From Mycoplana rhizolycopersici (GTDB lineage: Bacteria; Pseudomonadota; Alphaproteobacteria; Rhizobiales; Rhizobiaceae), in the NCBI RefSeq assembly GCF_013378445.1, contig NZ_JABXYK010000002.1, positions 1 through 64,000 of the forward strand: DNA of 64,000 nucleotides, written 5' to 3'. The position numbers and the translations under genes were made by a program. Shown here one piece after another: positions 15,446 to 23,786 of this stretch (positions are counted from its first letter, which is position 1; each line of letters begins with the position of its first letter). The notes below the pieces were generated by a model that ran no database searches, was not told the DNA's origin, and saw only the letters and a list, made by a program, of their open reading frames with translations.

Positions 15446-16324
15446 CTAGGCCGACAGCCGCAGCCCGATGCCCCAGGGGTCGATCAGCGAAACCGTGTCG
15501 CCGCTGCGGGTTGTCGCGATTTCCAGCGCGTCGAGCTGCTCGACGGCCTTTTGCAGGCGGTCGGCGCTGGCGAAGCGGATGGTGTAGTCGGCAAGGCCGG
15601 TCATCGCGGCGTCCCGCTTTGCCGCGCCGCGCGAATTCCAGACGTTTGCGCCGATGTGGTGGTGATACTTGCCGGACGCAAAGAAGCTCGCGCCGGGATA
15701 GCGCGCCATCAGGTCGAGGCCGAGCACGTCGCGGAAGAAGGCGTCGGCCTGCGGGATGTCGGATACCTGGAGGTGGATGTGGCCCATCGCGGAATCATCC
15801 GGGATCCCGCTCCAGCGTTCGCCCTTCGGCGCCTCGTCGTAGAGCCGCTGCAGGTCGAGCGGCAGCGTCGCCATCTCCACCATTCCGTCGGGCTGGTAGT
15901 TCCATTCGTCGCGGCCGCGGTCACGATAGACCTCGATGCCGTTTCCTTCCGGGTCGTCCAGATAGATCGCTTCGCTGACGAGGTGGTCGGAGGCGCCGGT
16001 CAACTGCACGCCATTGTGGGCTGCGTGCGCCAGCCAGCGCGAAAGCTCCTTGCGGCTCGGCAGCAGGAAGGCGTTGTGGAAGAGGCCCGGCGCGCGCCGG
16101 GAAGCGCGCACGGCCTTGCCGTCCGTCGTCAGCGTCAGCAGCGGGCGCCCGCCCGCGCCGAGCGTATGGCCCGAAGCGGACCGTTCCAGCACCGCAAGGC
16201 CCATCATTTTCTGATACCATTCGGACGTGGTCGGCAGATCGGTGACGAGCAGATGCGCGTGCTCCACATGCGCCGGCATGTTGACGGCGTGCGTGGGCGA
16301 GTTGAGCGCAGTGGCTTCGGTCAT
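15446..16324 (-). CDS. VOC family protein, catechol 2,3-dioxygenase-like
   Basis: A 292-residue protein with two vicinal-oxygen-chelate modules (about 15-130 and 160-280), as in CatE-type extradiol dioxygenases. Module 1 shows HVEHAHLLVTDLPTTSEWYQ and DPEGNGIEVYRDR; module 2 shows MGHIHLQVSDIPQADAFFRD, GKYHHHIGANVWNS and SLIDPWGIGLRL, giving candidate metal ligands His and Glu. Substrate is unknown. ATG 16324 follows GGAGGACTTTC. The 291-base divergent gap to the stress-protein gene holds a perfect 8-base inverted repeat. Confidence 0.8.
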   Translation of the reverse strand: MTEATALNSPTHAVNMPAHVEHAHLLVTDLPTTSEWYQKMMGLAVLERSASGHTLGAGGRPLLTLTTDGKAVRASRRAPGLFHNAFLLPSRKELSRWLAHAAHNGVQLTGASDHLVSEAIYLDDPEGNGIEVYRDRGRDEWNYQPDGMVEMATLPLDLQRLYDEAPKGERWSGIPDDSAMGHIHLQVSDIPQADAFFRDVLGLDLMARYPGASFFASGKYHHHIGANVWNSRGAAKRDAAMTGLADYTIRFASADRLQKAVEQLDALEIATTRSGDTVSLIDPWGIGLRLSA

Positions 16325-16450
16325 GAAAGTCCTCCGTCGAATGATCCGGGGCCGGACACGGCAGCATCTCGCATGGGATTGCGCTGCTTCCGGCTGCCAG
16401 AATATGGCCGCACCGGGTCGTTCGGGAAAGATGATGAAATGGCGATATTT

Positions 16451-16469
16451 CGTCAACGTGCCGTTGACG
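16451..16469. promoter_or_regulatory. Perfect inverted repeat in VOC/universal-stress divergent promoter region
   Basis: CGTCAACG-TGC-CGTTGACG: two 8-base arms with a 3-base spacer, lying 127 bases upstream of the VOC gene and 147 bases upstream of the stress-protein gene. The symmetry suggests a dimeric repressor or activator site; no regulator gene is adjacent. Confidence 0.45.
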
Positions 16470-16615
16470 ATGCAGCCTGCGCGACCGCCGGTTTCCTGCA
16501 ACCATACGTCACTTCGGGATCGGCGCTGCAGTTTCGGCTTGATCCTCGTCAATGCGGCGCGCAGTCTCGAAAGGCAACGTACGCATGCAAAGCGGAAGGC
16601 GGAAAGGGGCCTGGC

Positions 16616-17026
16616 ATGTACAGGAAGATCATCGTTCCCATCGCAATGGACCAGTTGGAACGCGGCGAGCAGATCCTCAAGCGCGCGAAGAGCCTGCTTG
16701 CGGACGGCGGCGAGATCGTTCTGGTCAATGTCATCGAGATCGCGACCAGCTACATCTCCATCGAATTTCCAGCCGCCCTCGTCGAGACGGAGATCAAGCA
16801 GGCCGAGGAGCGGCTGGCCCGTGTGCGTGACAAACTGGGCATTTCCGCCCTGATCGACATCCGCTACGGCGCCGGCGCCGGACAGATCATCGCCGCGGCC
16901 GAGGAACACAAGGCCGATCTCATCGTTGTTGCATCTCACCGCCCCGGACTGGCAAACTACCTGCTGGGCTCGACAGCGGACCGGGTCGTGCGTCATTCGC
17001 CGACATCCGTGCTCGTAGATCGCTAG
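16616..17026 (+). CDS. Universal stress protein (UspA family)
   Basis: A 136-residue single-domain Usp protein. It has the family start MYRKIIVPIAMDQ, and the C-terminal ATP-binding motif is clear as VVASHRPGLANYLLGSTADR followed by VVRHSPTSVLV, matching the G-x2-G-x9-G-S/T pattern with small variation. Such proteins are soluble dimers induced by starvation or low oxygen. A 13-base-pair hairpin follows the stop. The DksA-like gene downstream may be co-regulated but is separated by that hairpin. Confidence 0.85.
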   Translation: MYRKIIVPIAMDQLERGEQILKRAKSLLADGGEIVLVNVIEIATSYISIEFPAALVETEIKQAEERLARVRDKLGISALIDIRYGAGAGQIIAAAEEHKADLIVVASHRPGLANYLLGSTADRVVRHSPTSVLVDR

Positions 17027-17031
17027 GAATG

Positions 17032-17062
17032 CTTCCGAAATCGGTACGCCCGATTTCGGAAG
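17032..17062 (+). terminator. Strong hairpin after the universal stress gene
   Basis: CTTCCGAAATCGG-TACGC-CCGATTTCGGAAG is a perfect 13-base-pair stem with a 5-base loop, starting six bases past the stop. No T-tract follows, so it may stabilise the transcript end or act as a Rho-assisted terminator. Confidence 0.5.
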
Positions 17063-17186
17063 ACAGGCCTAAAGACCAGAAGACGACAAGCTGAGGGCAG
17101 TGCGGATGGTGCCGCGAGGTGCCTTCATGCGAGAGCCGGGCCCGGCCTCGGACTGCGGAACCCCCGTCGAAAAGGAAAGACTGGCC

Positions 17187-17507
17187 ATGCTGGATACCGC
17201 ACAATTCAAAGACAGGCTTCTCGGCCGCAAGCACGAGCTCTACCGGTTGCTGCACAGGATCGAGAGCGATCTCGAGGCGACGCCCAATCCGGACGCAGAA
17301 GAGCGGGCGACCGAGCGCGAGAACGACGAGGTGCTGGAGGAGATCGGCAACACGGGGCTCGGCGAGCTTGCCGCCATCGATGCCGCGCTCAACCGCATCG
17401 AGGCCGGCACCTTCGGCATCTGCCCCAAGTGCGGGCAGCCGATCTCGCCGGCGCGTCTGGCGGCCGTTCCCCACGCCGCACTCTGCGAAGAGTGCATCAA
17501 GCGCTGA
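17187..17507 (+). CDS. TraR/DksA family zinc-finger protein
   Basis: A 106-residue protein with an N-terminal helical coiled coil (FKDRLLGRKHELYRLLHRIE), an acidic middle (EERATERENDEVLEEIGNTG) and a C-terminal four-cysteine zinc finger CPKCGQ...CEEC, as in DksA/TraR proteins that bind the RNA polymerase secondary channel. It is shorter than classical DksA (about 150). ATG 17187 follows AAGGAAAG. An in-frame ATG at 17127 would add 20 residues without similarity. Its position after a universal stress gene fits a stress-response role. Confidence 0.8.
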   Translation: MLDTAQFKDRLLGRKHELYRLLHRIESDLEATPNPDAEERATERENDEVLEEIGNTGLGELAAIDAALNRIEAGTFGICPKCGQPISPARLAAVPHAALCEECIKR

Positions 17508-17794
17508 GGGCATATCGAGGTCAAATGCGCCCGCGCGCAGCCAAGCGTTGCGCATCGGGTTTTGCGAACCGTTACGCAGGTTACCAAAAGTGAAGCCTCA
17601 GCCGGCGTTCCTGCCCCTTGGCGGCCTTGATCATGACGGTTGCAATTGGCACCATGGTTCCAGCTCGAGAGGCCTTCACAGGGGCACTCCTAACGGGAAG
17701 GGAGTGGGGCAGCAGCATGGCGCCGATGGTCCCGACCTGCCGGACGCGCCTTCGAAGTCTAGTCGTCCGCTGTGTACCGCGTGGAACGGGTCGC

Positions 17795-18445
17795 ATGGAA
17801 ATCGAAGGTATCAGATGGCAGTACGATCGCCATGAACTGATTGCCGATGGCATCGTTCATGGCGTCGGCGTCATATCTGCCCTCGTGGGGGTAACCGCGC
17901 TGATCTTCTACGCCACGGTCTGGACGACAAGCGGCCAGTTGGCCGCCGCCGCCGTCTACGGCCTGGGCCTGCTTCTGTCGCTCGGCATTTCCTTCGCCTA
18001 CAATCTCTGGCCGGTGTCGAAGGTGAAATGGCACCTCCGCCGTTTCGATCATTCGGCGATCTTCGTTCTCATCGCCGCCACCTACACGCCCTTCCTGCAG
18101 CGCGGTCTGGAAGAGCCGCTGCTGGTGGGCATGCTCGTCGCCGTGTGGCTGATCGCCGCCGCCGGCGTGGCGATGAAATTCCTGCTGCCCGGCCGGTACG
18201 ACCGGCTGGCGATCCTGCTCTATCTCGCCATGGGATGGAGCGGCACCCTTGCCGCCGGACCGCTGCGCGCCACATTGCCGGAAACGACGCTCACGCTGAT
18301 CCTGATCGGGGGGCTGCTCTATTCGGTGGGCGTGATCTTCCACGTCTGGCAGAGCCTGCGGTTCCAGAACGCCATCTGGCACGGCTTCGTGGTGGCCGCC
18401 GCCGGCGTCCACTATTCGGCCGTCCTCACCTGCGTCAGCGCGTGA
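17795..18445 (+). CDS. Hemolysin III family membrane protein
   Basis: A 216-residue protein with seven predicted membrane helices, of the HlyIII/YqfA family (PAQR superfamily). Conserved features: ELIADGIVHGVGVISALVG at the N-terminus, LRRFDHSAIFVLIAATYTPF in the middle and IWHGFVVAAAGVHYSAV at the end, which place the family's His, Ser and Asp residues (possible metal site). Despite the name, most bacterial members are not haemolysins. ATG 17795 is used because family similarity starts there; the ribosome site is weak. The 287-base gap upstream shows no gene. Confidence 0.8.
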   Translation: MEIEGIRWQYDRHELIADGIVHGVGVISALVGVTALIFYATVWTTSGQLAAAAVYGLGLLLSLGISFAYNLWPVSKVKWHLRRFDHSAIFVLIAATYTPFLQRGLEEPLLVGMLVAVWLIAAAGVAMKFLLPGRYDRLAILLYLAMGWSGTLAAGPLRATLPETTLTLILIGGLLYSVGVIFHVWQSLRFQNAIWHGFVVAAAGVHYSAVLTCVSA

Positions 18446-18467
18446 ACGCGGCCCCGGACGGAGCAAT

Positions 18468-19040
18468 TCAGCCGCGATCGCCACGTACCAGGATCACGAG
18501 GTAGCGGCAGGTCTCCTCGCTGTCGTTGACGAAGGCACAATCAACCGGCGCTGCGAGCGCCAGGCAATCGCCGGAGGCAAGGCGGTGGATCGTTTCGCCC
18601 TCGACGAAGGTCAACGTTCCCTGAATGACGCGCAGCATCTGGCGCTGGAAGGCGAAGGCGGCTGCGGGGTAGGCGACCCGGGCGCCGGCCGGAAGCTCGA
18701 CCTCGACGAGCTCGGCAGGCGCTGCGGCAGGCGAAGCCTGGCGGCGCCGGTAGCCGGTTTCGGGATCGACCCAGACCGGCTGGTCGGCAAGGCGCATCAG
18801 CCGTTCGGCGCCGGCCTCCGCCCGGGCGATCAGGGTGGAGACGGAAAAGCCGAACGCGGCGCAAAGCCTGCCGAGCAGCGCCGCCGTCGGGCTGCTCTCG
18901 CCGCGCTCGATCTTGTGGATCATCGCCCGCGAGACGCCGGCGCGTTCTGACAGGTCGCTCAGCGACCATCCGCGCGCCTCCCTCTCGGTGCGGACGCGCA
19001 GGCCTAGACTCTGGTCGAAGTCGTCTGCTAAAGTGGACAT
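18468..19040 (-). CDS. XRE-family regulator with C-terminal cupin domain
   Basis: A 190-residue regulator: XRE helix-turn-helix at about 10-65 (LGLRVRTEREARGWSLSDLS, then GVSRAMIHKIERGESSPTAA), then a cupin sensor at about 110-188 (VELPAGARVAYPAAAF, VIQGTLTFVEGE, LASGDCLALAAP). Proteins of this type often regulate amino-acid, polyamine or acetyltransferase genes. It starts 41 bases from the divergent GNAT acetyltransferase, so it probably controls that gene and itself from the shared AT-rich spacer (ATAACGTAACAATAGTAG), though no perfect palindrome was found there. Confidence 0.85.
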   Translation of the reverse strand: MSTLADDFDQSLGLRVRTEREARGWSLSDLSERAGVSRAMIHKIERGESSPTAALLGRLCAAFGFSVSTLIARAEAGAERLMRLADQPVWVDPETGYRRRQASPAAAPAELVEVELPAGARVAYPAAAFAFQRQMLRVIQGTLTFVEGETIHRLASGDCLALAAPVDCAFVNDSEETCRYLVILVRGDRG

Positions 19041-19081
19041 AACGTAACAATAGTAGACGAAAAACGAAGGAGCAAGCGGCA

Positions 19082-19630
19082 ATGGCACAGGAGGTTTCGG
19101 CAGCGGCGGTCTTGATCCGCGATGCGCGCGAAGAGGACATGGCGGCCGTGATGGAGATCTACAATGACGCCGTCGCCAATACGACCGCGATCTGGAACGA
19201 CGCCCTTGTCGACCTGGACAACCGCCTCGAATGGTTTCGCGGCCGGCGCGACCGCGGCTTCCCGGTGCTTGTCGCCGAACTGGACGGCGCGGTGGTCGGC
19301 TATGCTTCCTATGGCGACTGGCGCGCCTTCGACGGCTATCGCCACACCGCCGAACATTCCATCTATGTGCACAAGGATGCCCGTGGCAACGGCATCGGTC
19401 GCACGCTGCTCGGCGCGCTGATCGAGCGCGCGCGCGCATCCGGCATCCACGTCATGATCGCGGGTATTGAGGCGAAGAACGAGGCGTCGATCCGCCTGCA
19501 CGAGAGCTTCGGCTTCCGCACCGTCGGGTGCTTCCGCGAAGTGGGCACCAAGTTCGGCCGCTGGCTGGACCTGACCTGCATGGAACTCTGCGTGCAACAT
19601 CCCATGCAAAACAGGGACTTGGTGGCGTAG
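19082..19630 (+). CDS. GNAT N-acetyltransferase, phosphinothricin-acetyltransferase-like
   Basis: A 182-residue acetyl-CoA-dependent N-acetyltransferase of the MnaT/YncA/PAT group, which acts on methionine analogues, phosphinothricin or other amino acids. Motifs: IRDAREEDMAAVMEIYNDAV at the start, GYASYGDWRAFDGYRHTAEH, the acetyl-CoA loop KDARGNGIGRTLL, and IAGIEAKNEASIRLHESFGF. AAGGAG lies nine bases before ATG 19082. Adjacent to and divergent from the XRE-cupin regulator, an arrangement often seen for this pair. Confidence 0.85.
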   Translation: MAQEVSAAAVLIRDAREEDMAAVMEIYNDAVANTTAIWNDALVDLDNRLEWFRGRRDRGFPVLVAELDGAVVGYASYGDWRAFDGYRHTAEHSIYVHKDARGNGIGRTLLGALIERARASGIHVMIAGIEAKNEASIRLHESFGFRTVGCFREVGTKFGRWLDLTCMELCVQHPMQNRDLVA

Positions 19631-19708
19631 GCGGAATCTTTTTCACAGGACACGACATCAAGGTGTAACTTTGCGAGACGGTCTCGATCTCCGTCGTGAT
19701 TCACGAGG

Positions 19709-19828
19709 CTACCCGCTTCCGTCTTCCCGGCCTTGAGCCGGGATGCGGACGCAAGAAGGCTGGATTCCGGCTCGGGGCCGGAATGACGGAAGCGGAAGGT
19801 CTCATACTCATGCAACGCTGGTGTCGCG
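19709..19828. repeat. Palindromic intergenic repeat, family B, copy 3
   Basis: TACCCGCTTCCGTCTTCCCG with GCCTTGAGCCGGGAT, then GGCTGGATTCCGGCTCGGGG with CCGGAATGACGGAAGCGG, and the tail TGCAACGCTGGTGTCG. Nearly identical to 11232-11400 apart from a roughly 40-base internal deletion. Confidence 0.7.
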
Positions 19829-19948
19829 TATTGTGAATCTTCCCGTGATGCCGTGCCCATTCGCCAGGGCAGAAGCTCCGCCCCGGAATCAGTTTTTCAA
19901 CGTTGCAAGCCAGCGCGCTGAACCGAAAAGGATTTTCGGCCTTTCGGC

Positions 19949-20356
19949 CTACTTTTCCTCGAACGTCAGCGCCACGCCGTTCATGCAGAAGCGCAAGCCA
20001 TGTGGCGGGGGGCCGTCCGGAAAGACGTGGCCGAGATGGGCGTCGCAATCCGCGCAGCGGATCTCGATCCGGTTCATGCCGTAGGAGAGGTCGCGGTGGC
20101 TCGTCACCGCACCCGACTCGATCGGCTGGGTGAAGCTCGGCCAGCCGGTCCCGGAGTTGAATTTCGCCTCCGAACTGTAGAGCGGGCGGTCGCAGCAGAC
20201 GCAGTGATAGGTGCCTGTCTTCGAACTGTCGAAATCCGGGCTGGAAAACGCCCGTTCCGTGCCGTGCTCGCGGGTGATGCGGTATTGCTCCGGCGTCAGC
20301 AACTGCCGCCATTCCTCGTCCGTCTTGAAAACCTTCAGCTTTGCATTCTCACTCAT
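19949..20356 (-). CDS. msrB: Peptide-methionine (R)-S-oxide reductase
   Basis: A 135-residue MsrB that reduces methionine-R-sulfoxide in oxidised proteins using thioredoxin. All signatures are present: [16 protein letters not shown], the zinc CxxC pairs (CVCC and CADC), [33 protein letters not shown] with the catalytic Cys in RFCMN. No signal peptide, so cytoplasmic. ATG 20356 follows AAGGAG at 8 bases. Divergent from the pha operon, with about 250 bases of spacer in which no further gene was recognised. Confidence 0.95.
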   Translation of the reverse strand: MSENAKLKVFKTDEEWRQLLTPEQYRITREHGTERAFSSPDFDSSKTGTYHCVCCDRPLYSSEAKFNSGTGWPSFTQPIESGAVTSHRDLSYGMNRIEIRCADCDAHLGHVFPDGPPPHGLRFCMNGVALTFEEK

Positions 20357-20608
20357 GGGCGTCTCCTTCGGTCCCCTATGTAGGGTGCAAAAGCAGGTAA
20401 TAACATGGATGTGTTCGCCAAAATGCCCGGTCGTTGCTTTCCATGCAGGAGGATTTCGGCCATACAGGCCCGCAATCAGTTCGCCGAGCCGTAGCGCGGC
20501 ATTTGACTGTCGCCGCGACGAAGGTTCTATGGTCGGCAATCGGTGCGGGGCAAGGGCAGTGCCGGCACGTCCGAAGGCGCGCTGCGGTAGCGTGGTTGGG
20601 GAGAAGGA

Positions 20609-22990
20609 ATGCATACAGGCATGATGGCCATGACGTTCGTCGCTTTCTGTCTGCCCTTTGCGGGCGCGCTGGCCGCACCCCTCCTGACCCGTCTCCTTGG
20701 TCATCGCGCCGCCCTGCCGCTGGCGCTTTTCCCGCTGGCGATCTTCCTGCACTTCGCGCAGCTTCTGCCGGAAATCGGCCGCGGCGAAATCGTCACCGGC
20801 GGCTACATGTGGGTGCCGCACTACAATGTCAGCTTTTCCTGGCTGATCGACGGTCTCTCGCTGACCTTCCTGCTGCTGATCTCCGGTATCGGCGCGCTGA
20901 TCGTTCTCTATTCCGGCGCTTACCTGAAGGGCCATCCGCATCAGGCGCGCTTCTTCTCCTTCATCCTGATGTTCATGGGCGCCATGCTGGGCCTCGTGGC
21001 GTCGGACAGCTTCCTGATGCTGTTCGTCTTCTGGGAACTGACTTCCATCACCTCGTTCCTGCTGATCGGCTTCGATCATGCGCGGGAGGCGTCGCGCCGG
21101 GCTGCGCTGCAGGCGCTGGTCGTCACCGGCGGCGGCGGACTGATGCTGCTCGCGGGGCTGCTGGTCATCTGGGACGTCACCGGCGTCACCCAGCTGTCGC
21201 TGCTGCTGTCCTTCGGCCCCGAGGTGCGCGCAAGCCCGTTCTATGTCGCGATCCTGGTGCTGGTGCTGGGCGGTGCCTTTACGAAATCCGCGCAGTTCCC
21301 CTTCCATTTCTGGCTGCCGAACGCGATGGAGGCGCCGACGCCGGTCTCCGCCTACCTGCATTCGGCGACGATGGTGAAGGCCGGCGTCTACCTGCTGATG
21401 CGCCTCAACCCCGTTCTCGGCGGCACGACGCCGTGGGAGACGATCCTGCCGGCCTTCGGCGGGTTGACGCTGCTCGTCGGCGCCGTCCTCTCGATCCGGC
21501 AGACCGACCTGAAGCTCATGCTGGCCTATACCACCGTCGCATCGCTCGGCCTGCTCGTCATGCTGACCGGCTTCGGCTCCGAACATGCGGCGGCAGCCGC
21601 CGCCCTCTATCTGGTGGCGCACTCGCTGTTCAAGGGCGCGCTCTTCATGGTCGCCGGCCTTGTCGACCACGAGACCGGCACGCGCGACATCACCCGGCTC
21701 GGCGGGCTTGGCCGCGCCATGCCGCTGACCTTCGCAGCCGCAGTCCTGGCGGCGCTTTCGATGGGCGGATTGCCGCCCTTCTTCGGCTTCCTCGCCAAGG
21801 AAGAGGTTTATGTGGCGCTTTCGGGCGGCAGCCTGCGTTCGGCGGCGTTCATGCTGGCTGCGGTGATCGGCAACGCGCTGATGTTCGCCGTGGCCTTCGC
21901 AATCGCCCTGAAGCCGTTCCTCGGCCCCCGCGTCGCGACGCCGAAGGCGCCGCATGAGGGGCCGGCGCTGTTGTGGCTCGGTCCGATGCTGCTTGCCGCC
22001 TGCGGCCTTGCGGCCGGCCTGATGTCGGCTGAGGTCCACGCGCTAGTCACGTCGCCGCTCGCGTCCGCGATCGCCGGGCAACCGCAGGCGGTAACCGTTT
22101 CGGCCATGCCGCATGCCAGCCTTGCGCTGCTCCTCTCTGCCGTTACCATCCTGCTCGGCGTCGTCTTCTTCCTGCTTCTGGATCGCGCACGCCGCGCCGC
22201 CGACCGGCTGGTGGAGGACATCGGCTGGGGGCCGGATCGGGGCTTCGACCAGTTCATGGCCGGCCTCGTGCGCTTCTCGCACCGGCTGGCGCTGCTGCTG
22301 CAGCCCGGCCGGATGGAAGTCTATCTCACCGTGACCTTCGTCGTCGTTGCCGCAGCACTCTTGCTGCCGATAGCCTGGTACGGCGAGTGGCCGCGCCTGC
22401 CGATCTGGCCGGCCGATGCGCAATTCCACGAGCTTGCGGTGATGGCGCTGGCGCTCGCCGGCGTCTTCGGCGTGCTGTCGGCGACGAACAGGCTGAACGC
22501 CATCCTCGCGCTCGGCATCCAGGGCTTCGCCGTGGCGCTGCTGTTCCTGCTGTTCGGTGCGCCCGACCTGTCCTTCACCCAGTTCATGGTCGAGACGTTG
22601 TCGGTCGTCATCCTGACGCTGGTGATGACCCGGCTGCGCCTGCAGCCGCGCGATGCCCGCCCGCTTTCGCAGAAACTGCCCGATGCCGCGCTTGCGATCG
22701 CCTGCGGGCTCGGCTTCTCGCTCTATCTCCTGCGGGTCACGCAGGGCCGCTTCGATCCCGTCCTGACGGAGTTCTTCAACCTCTATTCCAAGGCGATCGC
22801 GCACGCCGCCAATGTCGTCAATGTCATCATCGTCGACTTCCGCGGCACCGATACGCTGGGCGAGATCGCCGTCGTCATGGCGACCGGCCTTGCCATCCTC
22901 TCGCTGATCCGCATCCGCAAGTCCGTCGCGGGACCTGCCACGACAGCCACCGGCGCAACGAAGGCCGCGGCAGGGGAGCCCCAGCGATGA
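20609..22990 (+). CDS. phaA: Monovalent cation/proton antiporter subunit A (Pha/Mrp)
   Basis: A 793-residue multi-pass membrane protein, first gene of a seven-gene operon. The N-terminal two-thirds is complex-I NuoL-like ([39 protein letters not shown] with [10 protein letters not shown]), followed by an MbhD/MbhE-like C-terminal part ([38 protein letters not shown]). MrpA forms part of the proton path of the multi-subunit antiporter. In Sinorhizobium the Pha system exports K+ and is needed for pH adaptation and nodule invasion (established). Overlaps phaB by four bases. Confidence 0.92.
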   Translation: MHTGMMAMTFVAFCLPFAGALAAPLLTRLLGHRAALPLALFPLAIFLHFAQLLPEIGRGEIVTGGYMWVPHYNVSFSWLIDGLSLTFLLLISGIGALIVLYSGAYLKGHPHQARFFSFILMFMGAMLGLVASDSFLMLFVFWELTSITSFLLIGFDHAREASRRAALQALVVTGGGGLMLLAGLLVIWDVTGVTQLSLLLSFGPEVRASPFYVAILVLVLGGAFTKSAQFPFHFWLPNAMEAPTPVSAYLHSATMVKAGVYLLMRLNPVLGGTTPWETILPAFGGLTLLVGAVLSIRQTDLKLMLAYTTVASLGLLVMLTGFGSEHAAAAAALYLVAHSLFKGALFMVAGLVDHETGTRDITRLGGLGRAMPLTFAAAVLAALSMGGLPPFFGFLAKEEVYVALSGGSLRSAAFMLAAVIGNALMFAVAFAIALKPFLGPRVATPKAPHEGPALLWLGPMLLAACGLAAGLMSAEVHALVTSPLASAIAGQPQAVTVSAMPHASLALLLSAVTILLGVVFFLLLDRARRAADRLVEDIGWGPDRGFDQFMAGLVRFSHRLALLLQPGRMEVYLTVTFVVVAAALLLPIAWYGEWPRLPIWPADAQFHELAVMALALAGVFGVLSATNRLNAILALGIQGFAVALLFLLFGAPDLSFTQFMVETLSVVILTLVMTRLRLQPRDARPLSQKLPDAALAIACGLGFSLYLLRVTQGRFDPVLTEFFNLYSKAIAHAANVVNVIIVDFRGTDTLGEIAVVMATGLAILSLIRIRKSVAGPATTATGATKAAAGEPQR

Positions 22991-23403
22991 ACACCGTCAT
23001 CTTCCGCACGCTCGCCCCCTTCCTGACCGCACTGATGCTGCTCTTCTCGGTGTTCGTGCTGCTGCGCGGCCACAACGAGCCCGGCGGCGGCTTTATCGGC
23101 GGGCTGATCGCGGCCTCGGCGCTGGCGATCTACGGGATCGGGCGCGGCATCCAGCCGGTGCGCCAGGCGCTGTGGTTCCACCCGATGACGATAGCAGCCT
23201 TCGGCCTGCTGCTTGCCTGCGTCGCCGGGCTGGTCTCGATGGTAGCAGCCGTCCCCTTCATGACGGGGCTGTGGATCTATCCGAGCCTCTTCGGCGTCGA
23301 GGTCCCGCTGTCCACCGTGATGCTGTTCGACCTCGGCGTCTATCTCGTCGTGGTCGGCGCCATCACCTCGATCGCGCTGGCGCTGGAGCGGGAGGATATC
23401 TGA
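22987..23403 (+). CDS. phaB: Cation/proton antiporter subunit B
   Basis: A 138-residue MnhB/MrpB-domain membrane protein with four helices, including [20 protein letters not shown] and the conserved [23 protein letters not shown] 22987 overlaps the phaA stop (ATGA). Here A and B are separate genes, as in seven-gene Mrp systems; in six-gene systems they are fused. Confidence 0.92.
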   Translation: MNTVIFRTLAPFLTALMLLFSVFVLLRGHNEPGGGFIGGLIAASALAIYGIGRGIQPVRQALWFHPMTIAAFGLLLACVAGLVSMVAAVPFMTGLWIYPSLFGVEVPLSTVMLFDLGVYLVVVGAITSIALALEREDI

Positions 23404-23780
23404 TGGAAGTGCTCTTCTCCCTCCTCGTCGGCGTCTTTTTCGCCGCTGCCGTCTATCTGATGCTGTCGAAGTTTCTCGTGCGCATCCTCCTCGGCGTCGC
23501 GATCCTCGGCAATGCGGTCAATCTGCTGCTGTTCACCAGCGGACGCATCCTGCGTGAGGTGCCGCCGGTCATTCCCGCCGGTCTCGACCGGCAGGTGGCC
23601 GTGACCGCCAACCCGCTGCCGCAGGCGCTGATCCTGACGGCGATCGTCATCTCCTTTTCGTTCTTCGCCTTCCTGCTGGTGCTGTCCTATCGCGCCTTTC
23701 AGGATCTCGGCACCGACAACGCCAATGACATGCGCGTCGCCGAGCCGGTGGCGGACAGCGCGCCTCCGACCGGATACTGA
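23403..23780 (+). CDS. phaC: Cation/proton antiporter subunit C
   Basis: A 125-residue NuoK-like (MnhC/MrpC) subunit with three membrane helices: FSLLVGVFFAAAVYLMLSKF, ILLGVAILGNAVNLLLFTSG and LPQALILTAIVISFSFFAFL. Its ATG shares one base with the phaB stop (TGATG). It corresponds to complex-I subunit NuoK and sits in the membrane arm. The C-terminal tail (about 25 residues) is polar. Confidence 0.92.
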   Translation: MEVLFSLLVGVFFAAAVYLMLSKFLVRILLGVAILGNAVNLLLFTSGRILREVPPVIPAGLDRQVAVTANPLPQALILTAIVISFSFFAFLLVLSYRAFQDLGTDNANDMRVAEPVADSAPPTGY

Positions 23781-23786
23781 CACCCC

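Noticed and set aside
20357-22039. Long minus-strand frame continuous with msrB, running opposite phaA
   Set aside because: Only the last 135 codons (19949-20356) have family similarity and a ribosome site. The rest is rich in Arg/Gln/His/Glu, as expected of the antisense of GC-rich membrane-protein codons.
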